The notes beneath the pieces are model-generated. The model saw only the letters and a program-made list of their open reading frames with translations, was not told the DNA's origin and did no database searches. 10,797 bases of DNA from an uncultured Ruminococcus sp. Its GTDB lineage: Bacteria > Bacillota > Clostridia > Oscillospirales > Ruminococcaceae. Positions 1 through 6,300 of this stretch are shown here, in pieces (position 1 is the first letter of the stretch; each line of letters opens with the position of its first letter). The stretch is taken from assembly GCA_900752785.1 (NCBI GenBank), contig CAADWP010000126.1, positions 1 through 10,797 on the forward strand, given 5' to 3'. A program made the translations under genes and the position numbers.

Positions 1-2
1 AA

Positions 3-104
3 TGGACGAAATTGACGAAAAAATCATCAAGCATTTCATATCCTATTATAGCACAAAACTCGCTAAATATTATTGCTTTATTTGTCAGAATATGGTATTA
101 TAAT
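3..104 (+). other. Possible 3' end of an upstream gene (uncertain)
   Basis: A reading frame open from the left edge runs to a TAA at 102-104. From the ATG at position 3 it encodes 33 residues beginning MDEIDEKIIKHF and ending in CQNMVL. The charged start and the hydrophobic/aromatic rest could be the C-terminus of a protein that begins outside the window, but the stretch is short and could equally be the non-coding leader of the regulator gene. No ribosome binding site can be judged for the ATG because the window begins two bases upstream. I do not recognise a family. Confidence 0.2.
73..104 (+). promoter_or_regulatory. Possible promoter of the agrA-agrC operon
   Basis: A perfect -10 hexamer TATAAT lies at 99-104. 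No convincing -35 accompanies it: TTGCTT at 73-78 is 20 bp away and TTTATT at 77-82 is 16 bp away. A start about 7 bases after the -10 would give a very short leader, with the GGGGTGA ribosome binding site (111-117) almost at the 5' end of the message. Transcription could also come from outside the window. No copy of the direct-repeat operator found at 2182-2216 is seen here, so autoregulation through that site is not apparent. Confidence 0.3.
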
Positions 105-122
105 GTCAGTGGGGTGATTTAT

Positions 123-851
123 GTGATTCGAATTGCAATTGTAGATGATGAAAAGGAACAGGTTGAGTTGATAAAGGTTGTCGTATCTAATTTCTGTGAG
201 CAGAAAAATATGGAGTACAAGATTCTGCCGTTTTATTGCGGGGAAGATCTACTGGAATGCAATATTCCTATAGATGTTGCATTTTTGGATGTACAAATGG
301 GGAAAATAGATGGAATAGAAACTGCACAGCGGCTTCGTACATGGAATAAGTGGGTTGCCTTAATCTACGTCACTTCATATGGAGAATATATTACAAAAGC
401 AATGACGATTCATCCATTTTCCTATATTATGAAACCAATTCAACCGGAACAGATCTCTAAAGTTCTTGAAGAATTTTTAGAATACCAGCGTAGTGTCAAT
501 GCCAAGACAAAGGAATATTTTCAGTTGAATACAAATAATTCCTGTCATTATATTGAAATGGATGATATTTATTATTTCTATTACCTGGAGGATAGAACGG
601 TTGAAGTCAAGCTCCGGAGAGAAAAATATAAAATCAAAGACAGCATTACAAATATATATAATATAGTGGATCATCGTTATTTTATTATGCCGACTCCAAG
701 TATAATTGTAAATATACAGCATATACGTAAGATTGACGGAAAAAATAAAAAGTTGATCCTGGAAAATGATGACGAAATCCTCATTTCTCGCAGAAAGTAT
801 AAAGAAGTATTTGATGCGTTGAATTGCTATATGACGAATGGAGAGTTGTGA
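123..851 (+). CDS. AgrA-like LytTR-family response regulator
   Basis: Cytoplasmic response regulator of 242 residues, the usual AgrA length. The receiver domain (about 1-120) starts MIRIAIVDDE, with acidic-pocket Asp8/Asp9, the phosphorylated Asp56 in FLDVQM, Thr84/Ser85 in VTS and Lys104 in MKP. A LytTR DNA-binding domain follows (about 135-235), recognisable by the paired SIIVNIQHIRKID and ILISRRKYKEVF segments. It is expected to be phosphorylated by the kinase encoded immediately downstream and to bind paired direct repeats; a good candidate site lies at 2182-2216. The start is taken as GTG at 123, because GGGGTGA at 111-117 sits five bases upstream and the receiver fold begins there. The frame is open further upstream to a TTG at 12, but that extension does not resemble the family. 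An ATG-TGA pair (121-126) overlaps the start. The gene is followed after 2 bases by the kinase gene, as in a two-component operon. Confidence 0.9.
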   Translation: MIRIAIVDDEKEQVELIKVVVSNFCEQKNMEYKILPFYCGEDLLECNIPIDVAFLDVQMGKIDGIETAQRLRTWNKWVALIYVTSYGEYITKAMTIHPFSYIMKPIQPEQISKVLEEFLEYQRSVNAKTKEYFQLNTNNSCHYIEMDDIYYFYYLEDRTVEVKLRREKYKIKDSITNIYNIVDHRYFIMPTPSIIVNIQHIRKIDGKNKKLILENDDEILISRRKYKEVFDALNCYMTNGEL

Positions 852-853
852 AT

Positions 854-2140
854 ATGACGTATTTTTTAGATTGTATCACATTATTTTTAACCGTGATGCT
901 TTGTGGTTACTTGTTATATGGCAAATATCCTTTAAGAAAAACAAATATGGTAAGAAGAACTATACTGGTAATTTCGGGGATAATTGTAAAAGCTTTGGTT
1001 ATATTCTTCAAGATATCACCGCTGAATTTTATAACCAATTTTTTAATGATTGTTTTGATCATCCGTCTGTTATTTAATTGCAATAAATCCTCGCTATTCA
1101 TTTATGCGGCATTGTTTGCTATGATTACACTGTGTTCAGACGTACTAAGTGTAATTATTGTTTCAATATTTCATAAAAATACGATATCCGTAACAATGGG
1201 CGCAACATCCCTTGCCTGGAATCATCATTTGTGGGATTGGCTGATCCAGATTGTATTGACCAGAATTGCAAAATTACTGATTCTGAAAAAAGGGAGTATC
1301 CAAAATAGCTGGCATGAGATTATCTTTTATATTTTTCTGATTTTGTTTGAAGTGGGCATATTCGCTTATTTTTCTTATGTTACACATAGCAGTTCATCAG
1401 GTTTTCTGATGCTTCTGATCATGGTTGGATTTTTATTCTTAGATCTGTATATCATATATATTTTCAATAAGATATCGCATTTAAGAGAAAAGGAGCATCA
1501 GACAGATTTGATGAATCAGCGAGAGCAAATGCAATTGCAGATGTATAATGAACTTCAAAAAATGTATCGGACTACCTGTGAAGCGGCACATGATATAAAT
1601 CGTCATGTCACTGCATTGAAAAAATGGATTTCCGGTAAATCAGGTCAAAAGGCTGAAAAATATTTATCTGACTTATCTGATACAGCAAAACAGCTGCAGC
1701 CAAGAATCAGAAATCAAAATGAAATACTGGAAATTATTTTGAATACAGTTGCCTCAACCTGTGAAAGAGAACAAATTAAACTGGACATGGATATTGAGGA
1801 TTTTTCTATGAAATTTATTTCTGATATGGATATTACAACAATATTTTCAAATCTGCTTGACAACGCAGTGGATGCGTGTATGGAAATAGAAAATGCTCCC
1901 AAAACAATACAAATCGTACTTTGTCAAAAGATGGGGCTGATTGCATTGCGCATTACAAATACATGTATATATAAAGGGGAGGAACTTCCGCAGAAGTGGC
2001 ATTCCACCAAAAAGAACCATACGGGAATCGGATTGTCCAATGTGCAGAAAACTGTGGAAAAATATGAGGGTGTTGTATCGGTAAAAACAAAACAAGAGAT
2101 ATTTCAGGTATCCGTTACACTGCCAATAGATAAAATGTAA
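854..2140 (+). CDS. AgrC-like sensor histidine kinase (GHKL type), peptide receptor
   Basis: Membrane sensor kinase of 428 residues, predicted to bind the secreted autoinducer peptide and phosphorylate the regulator encoded upstream. The N-terminal half holds six or seven hydrophobic segments (about 5-22, 36-53, 59-74, 79-105, 127-145, 155-177, 183-205), as in AgrC-type peptide receptors. A charged, Gln-rich linker (about 207-240) likely forms the coiled-coil dimer stalk. The phospho-acceptor is His246 in AAHDINRH. The ATPase domain shows the N-box SNLLDNAVDA with Asn333/Asn337 and a G-box HTGIGLSN (389-396). This short HD-x-x-N-H and minimal G-box pattern is typical of the HPK10/GHKL kinases paired with LytTR regulators. 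The ATG at 854 is preceded by GGAGAG (840-845) with 8-base spacing; an in-frame TTG at 824 inside agrA is less likely. An intrinsic terminator follows the stop, so the pair forms its own transcript. Confidence 0.9.
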   Translation: MTYFLDCITLFLTVMLCGYLLYGKYPLRKTNMVRRTILVISGIIVKALVIFFKISPLNFITNFLMIVLIIRLLFNCNKSSLFIYAALFAMITLCSDVLSVIIVSIFHKNTISVTMGATSLAWNHHLWDWLIQIVLTRIAKLLILKKGSIQNSWHEIIFYIFLILFEVGIFAYFSYVTHSSSSGFLMLLIMVGFLFLDLYIIYIFNKISHLREKEHQTDLMNQREQMQLQMYNELQKMYRTTCEAAHDINRHVTALKKWISGKSGQKAEKYLSDLSDTAKQLQPRIRNQNEILEIILNTVASTCEREQIKLDMDIEDFSMKFISDMDITTIFSNLLDNAVDACMEIENAPKTIQIVLCQKMGLIALRITNTCIYKGEELPQKWHSTKKNHTGIGLSNVQKTVEKYEGVVSVKTKQEIFQVSVTLPIDKM

Positions 2141-2144
2141 CCAT

Positions 2145-2178
2145 AGGAAATCGGTAAAATTGCCGATTTCCTTTTTTT
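2145..2178 (+). terminator. Intrinsic terminator of the agrA-agrC operon
   Basis: A perfect inverted repeat, GGAAATCGG at 2146-2154 and CCGATTTCC at 2163-2171, can extend inward by a G-T and two A-T pairs. It is followed by seven T residues (2172-2178). It starts only four bases after the kinase stop codon and separates the sensor operon from the autoinducer operon. Confidence 0.9.
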
Positions 2179-2181
2179 GAT

Positions 2182-2216
2182 GACCATTTGACGTATAAAA
2201 ACGACCATTTGGCGTA
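2182..2216 (+). promoter_or_regulatory. Tandem direct repeat, predicted LytTR (AgrA) operator
   Basis: Two 14-bp direct repeats, GACCATTTGACGTA (2182-2195) and GACCATTTGGCGTA (2203-2216), differ at one base and start exactly 21 bp apart, two helical turns. LytTR regulators such as AgrA and ComE are known to bind pairs of ~9-10 bp direct repeats with this spacing on one face of the helix. The second repeat ends six bases before the -35 of the promoter at 2223, the expected position for an activator. Binding by the regulator encoded at 123 is inferred. Confidence 0.8.
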
Positions 2217-2222
2217 AACCTA

Positions 2223-2251
2223 TTGAAATTAGGAATTAGTAATGATATACT
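2223..2251 (+). promoter_or_regulatory. Promoter of the agrD-agrB operon
   Basis: The -35 TTGAAA (2223-2228) is separated by 17 bp from the -10 TATACT (2246-2251), which is preceded by TG at 2243-2244 as an extended -10. Transcription would begin near 2258, about 40 bases ahead of the agrD start. The direct repeat at 2182-2216 abuts the -35, so peptide-dependent activation through the LytTR regulator is likely. Confidence 0.75.
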
Positions 2252-2298
2252 GTAAGATACGAGATGTCTTGAAATTAATGAACAGGAGGATATATGTA

Positions 2299-2451
2299 AT
2301 GTTCAAAAAAAGAAATGTGAAAAAAGCAATGCTGAAGGGCATAGCATCTGCAGCAAAAAAGACAGCGCAGTTCAATGCGGACAACTTTTGTGCATGGTGG
2401 CATTATCAGCCGAAAATGCCGAATGCAGTCAAGAAAATGCATAAGTCCTGA
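2299..2451 (+). CDS. AgrD-like cyclic lactone autoinducer peptide precursor
   Basis: Fifty-residue precursor of a secreted quorum-sensing thiolactone peptide. The N-terminal part (about 1-25) is Lys/Ala-rich and would form an amphipathic helix at the inner membrane face. The core is NADNFCAWWH, followed by the tail YQPKMPNAVKKMHKS. From memory of clostridial and lactobacillar precursors (core CLWFT or CVGIW, tail HQPEEP or FETKIP), the ring is predicted as Cys31-Ala-Trp-Trp-His35, closed between the Cys31 thiol and the His35 carboxylate after cleavage before Tyr36. The length of the N-terminal exo-tail cannot be read from sequence. The start is the ATG at 2299, with AGGAGG at 2284-2289. An in-frame ATG at 2242 overlaps the promoter -10 and is rejected. 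The stop overlaps the agrB start by one base. The context with AgrB, AgrC and AgrA homologues makes the assignment strong despite the small size. Confidence 0.88.
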   Translation: MFKKRNVKKAMLKGIASAAKKTAQFNADNFCAWWHYQPKMPNAVKKMHKS

Positions 2452-3026
2452 TGCTTGAACGTTTATCCCAAAAATTTGCAGGGAAGCTGATCAGCGCCGG
2501 AATTATTTCCGAAACAGATGCAGACGTGTATGTGTATGGATTTTTTCAATTGGCTATGATGCTTCTGAACATTGTAACGACATTGCTTCTGGGGGTGCTG
2601 TTTCAGCTTCTGATTCCCTGCATTGTACTAAACTTATCCTATATTCCCTTACGAATGAACGCAGGCGGACATCATGCGGACAGTCCCATGAAATGCTACA
2701 TAAATTCAACCATTATGATTGCGGCTTTGCTCGCTGTTATCAAATGGATTCCTATTCATCCTGCTATTTCCGCTGTGTTGTTTGCTTTGTCGGGAATTGT
2801 GACATGGATTCTGGCTCCTGTGGAAGCAGAAAATAATCCATGGGATGATACAGAAAAGCTGGTATATCGTAGACAAGCCAAAGTGATACTTGTAATTGAA
2901 ACTATTCTTTTTGCAGTATCTTTAATTTTTATGAAAGGCTGGGTTATAGAAACGATAATGCTGGGGGTTTTTACAGAAAGTTTGATGCTGCTTATAGGAG
3001 TATTGAAAAATCATCAAATTGATTAA
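2451..3026 (+). CDS. AgrB-like accessory protein, autoinducer-processing membrane protease
   Basis: Integral membrane cysteine endopeptidase of 191 residues, normal for AgrB. It is expected to remove the C-terminal tail of the upstream precursor and form the thiolactone ring. The diagnostic motif is RMNAGGHHADSPMKC. Catalytic His75 and Cys82 keep the seven-residue spacing seen in AgrB of Staphylococcus (His77/Cys84), and Arg68 precedes them. Hydrophobic segments lie at about 32-65, 85-103, 106-121, 145-160 and 164-185. The ATG at 2451 shares its A with the agrD stop (TGATG), and no Shine-Dalgarno sequence is seen just upstream, which suggests translational coupling to agrD. A hairpin follows at 3065. 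Confidence 0.92.
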   Translation: MLERLSQKFAGKLISAGIISETDADVYVYGFFQLAMMLLNIVTTLLLGVLFQLLIPCIVLNLSYIPLRMNAGGHHADSPMKCYINSTIMIAALLAVIKWIPIHPAISAVLFALSGIVTWILAPVEAENNPWDDTEKLVYRRQAKVILVIETILFAVSLIFMKGWVIETIMLGVFTESLMLLIGVLKNHQID

Positions 3027-3064
3027 TTAATCAACCGAGACGAAACAATATTTTAGAGAAAAAT

Positions 3065-3106
3065 GCAAGACTTCATATCAAAATTTTTGATATGGAATCT
3101 TGCTTT
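3065..3106 (+). terminator. Long hairpin after agrB, probable terminator
   Basis: An inverted repeat of about 19 bp has arms at 3065-3083 and 3085-3103 (GCAAGAnTnCATATCAAAA read inward on each side), with one C-A mismatch and one T-G wobble. It is followed by an interrupted T tract (TTTATT). The weak T tract means termination may be incomplete, so some read-through into the rhs gene is possible. Confidence 0.55.
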
Positions 3107-3129
3107 ATTCAAAACAAAAAAGTCGAATA

Positions 3130-3309
3130 TTAAGGCAACACCGCACAGAGATTGCGCCGGAGATGCGCAGTCGATTTTCTCGTCAGATTGCATAAAAATT
3201 CCGCAGGCATACTGACGTATGTCAAGGGATTTTTGTGTAAGATGACGGAAAAGGCGCAAGCAGATTCGGTACAAAGCCGTCAGGCGGTCTTTGTGCGGTG
3301 TTGCCTTAA
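3130..3309. mobile_element. MITE-like palindromic element with 18-bp terminal inverted repeats
   Basis: TTAAGGCAACACCGCACA at 3130-3147 is the exact reverse complement of 3292-3309, bounding a 180-bp element with no plausible gene. The interior is also largely self-complementary: CATAC-TGAC-GTATG (about 3210-3223) forms the apex, flanked by AAAAATTCC / GGGATTTTT and then CGTCA / TGACG blocks, so the whole unit can fold into one long imperfect hairpin. The outer TTAA on each side is itself palindromic and could be a target duplication. This is the structure of a non-autonomous miniature transposon or a dispersed palindromic repeat. The right end lies only a few bases before the AAGGAGG of the rhs gene, so it forms most of that gene's upstream region. 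No clear outward promoter is seen in it. Confidence 0.75.
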
Positions 3310-3323
3310 AAAGGAGGAATTCC

Positions 3324-6300
3324 ATGAGTAAAAAACTCAGTCGGATATTAGCCGGAACGCTGTCTGCAATGTTTGTAGGACAAGTTCTGATCTATGGCGA
3401 CGGTACATCGCAGGGCATTCTTCATGCCGAAACGATAGCATCGGCAATTGATGCAAGAGAAGCGGCAAAAAATGAAAAACAGCTTGCCAAAGAGTTTGAA
3501 GAAGCCGCAAAGGATCTCGGCAAAGTGGATTACTTTGAACTGCCTGAAGCTGTGGAGGAAAATATTTCGGCACATGGCAGACGTGCAAAGGCAAAGTCCG
3601 AATCCGAATTTGTATGGGATTATACGGCAAAGTCCCTTATTACGGAAAATATAGCGCAGACGAATGTAAACTCTGTTTCTGAATTAGCTGTAACAGGTAA
3701 AGTCAGCAAGGGGACGGTAAACGGTTATGTTGCAAGCGATGATACGCCGATTTATGTGCGTATTTTTAATGGTAACTGGGAGGAACTCGCATATCAGAAA
3801 GTAAGCGACGGCGGCGAATATAGCGTGGCTGCCAGCGGTTCAGATGTTTACCACGTAAAGTTTGAATGCGACGGTTATCTTCCGTTTTACCTTAAGGATT
3901 TCGGAACAGGAGCATATCAGATAGGTTCGGGTGAATCAAAAGATACGGTTACTCTCGTTCCCGGCGACACGAAGTACAATGAATGGGAAAATAATCAGTG
4001 GAGCGATGACGTTATTAACGGTAGCGACCTTGCTTATGTGCGGAGCTGCCTTGGCGCATATCGTGGTGACAGTGATTTTAATCCGAGTATGGATGCCGAT
4101 GGCGATAACTTCATAAGTCAGGCGGATTTAGATGCGTTCTGTCAGTTATATCTTGATCTTGAGGAAGGCGAATATTATGAATTGCCGCAGTATGTTCTGG
4201 CTCTTGATATCAATCTGGACGGCGTTATTAATGATACGGATTATAAACTTTTAATTGAATCCGGAGCGTCTGAAACAGAACTGGCAGATTTTAAAAGTGA
4301 ATTAGACACAGCAAGAGATACAGGTTCGTGGGTTTATATTTATAACCATGAAATGACAGGCGATGTGATCGTAGATGCGGACGATTACAATGAAGGAATT
4401 AACAAAATAAATACAGATGCACAGAAACGCGGACGTTCGGAAAATTACTTTGAGTACATGGATAAAAACAACGACGGAACTATAAATGATTTTGATGTTT
4501 CGTGGTTTTCAGCAGCGTATACGGCATCAGGAAATCTTGACTGGGATCACGCATTCAAGAGAAATCTGAAAATGCTTTCAGGCGGAAAATTCTCTTACAG
4601 CTTCAATCTCCACGACACGAACTTCGATCTGAACGGCTGCGTTCTTTATGTTGCCGACTGTATGTCGTTTACTACGGATATGCCGCAGTTCTGGGCAAAT
4701 AACGGAGCGACTCTTGACATCAACGGCGGTTTGCTTATGGTTGGAAACAATCTTGTTTTCAGAACCGCATCACCTGACGGCTGGGACGGCACAACAGGTC
4801 AGCTTATGGATCTGAATAACGGTCAGGTTATTATCGGAAATGAGTTCCATTCCGGTCAGGTACACTGCTATGACGTTATTGAAATGACCAATGCCAATGA
4901 TCTTCTTATGATCGGCGGTAACTGGAGATACGTCACAAGTCAGGATATGGATGGAAAATGGACAAACGGACAGCTTTGGTTTCTCGGTCCCGAATGGGCA
5001 GTTAACGAAGAATCCGGTCCAAAATCTGTTTATTCATCGGAAAATCACACGATTTTCTTAGGATATGCAGGCGGAAAACAGAACGTTTTATGGCATAACA
5101 ATAAAGAATTTATAGATAATGAGGACGGTTCGCTGGCAACAGACAGAACCTTTAATTTTGACAGCGTAGATGAATATGGCTGGTATGAGCATCTGATATT
5201 TATCAACCCATTTACTCCCGAAAATTACTGGATCCGTCCTTGGTGGAGATCTTCTTACGGATACGATTACACTCTTTACCGCAAGGGCTGGGAAATTGGC
5301 GACGGCGTACATATCGCAACCGGCAACTACACAAAATCCTTCACAGATTTAAGCATAGCATCTCCCGGAGTTAAGTCCGATTTTGTCAGAACTTACAACT
5401 CAATGAGTAATGAAGAAGGCTCTTTCGGTATCGGCTGGGATTTCAATATTGATGTCAGCAAAATCGTAATTCCTGCCCCCGGTTATTATCAGGTAGTGCT
5501 TCCCGACGGCTCTAATACGACGTTTAAGGACAATGGAAACGGCGGATTTGAATGTCTTAACGCTCATAGCACAATGACAAAATCGGGCAGTGAATATACC
5601 GTTACAAACGCAGCTCAGTCCAAGTATCATTTTAATTCGAACGGCGAGCTTGACTGGGTAAAGGACGCCAACGGAAATACTCTGACAATTTCTGCAAAAG
5701 AAAATAATCAGAGAATTGTAACCGATTCCACAGGCAGAACTTACACAATTACTTACAACGGAAATGACGAACATTCCCGTATAACTAAGATTGAAGATGA
5801 CGAGGCCGACCGTACTGTTACTTACGAGTACAACGGAGATTTTCAGCTTTTGTCGGCAACAAGCGTATCAGGCGGTACGGAGAGATACGAGTATGACGGA
5901 AACGGCAGACTATGCAAAATCACAAACTGCTACGATGAGATGACAGATCAGATTGTTTACAACAGCAACGGCTCCGTTAATTGGCTCACAAATGCAGCTG
6001 GACTTAAACAGGAATATGTTTATGATAAGCTTGAAAAACAGACTGGTCTCAAGGAATTTGACGGCAATAAGCTTGTAAAAACATTCACTTACAACTATGA
6101 CGAAAAGCTCGCAATAAAGACTAATACTGTTGAAACCGACGGTCAGACATACGAAGTTGACAAAATCACCTACAGCATGGTTGACGGCGAAAACAAGTAT
6201 GACGAAATGTCCGAAAACGTTGATATCATGGGAAATACAACCAAGTATGAACGTGATGCTAACGGCAATGTTACAAAAACGATAAATCCCGACGGTACAT

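Noticed and set aside
1..30. Short repeat GGACGAA / TGACGAA near the left edge as a second LytTR operator
   Set aside because: The two copies are only about 11 bp apart and do not match the GACCATTTG motif or its 21-bp period.
12..122. N-terminal extension of the response regulator from a TTG at 12
   Set aside because: The extra 37 residues do not resemble a receiver domain, whereas GTG at 123 has a GGGGTGA ribosome binding site and gives the family's normal length and start.
2242..2298. Longer AgrD starting at the ATG at 2242
   Set aside because: That ATG overlaps the extended -10 of the promoter and lacks a ribosome binding site; the ATG at 2299 follows AGGAGG.
3053..3325. Minus-strand open frame of 90 codons across the agrB-rhs gap
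   Set aside because: It spans the hairpin and both ends of the palindromic element, so it is explained by the inverted repeats rather than by a gene.
5400..5774. Minus-strand open frame of 124 codons inside the RHS gene
   Set aside because: Shadow of the strongly supported coding frame on the other strand; no ribosome binding site or family resemblance.
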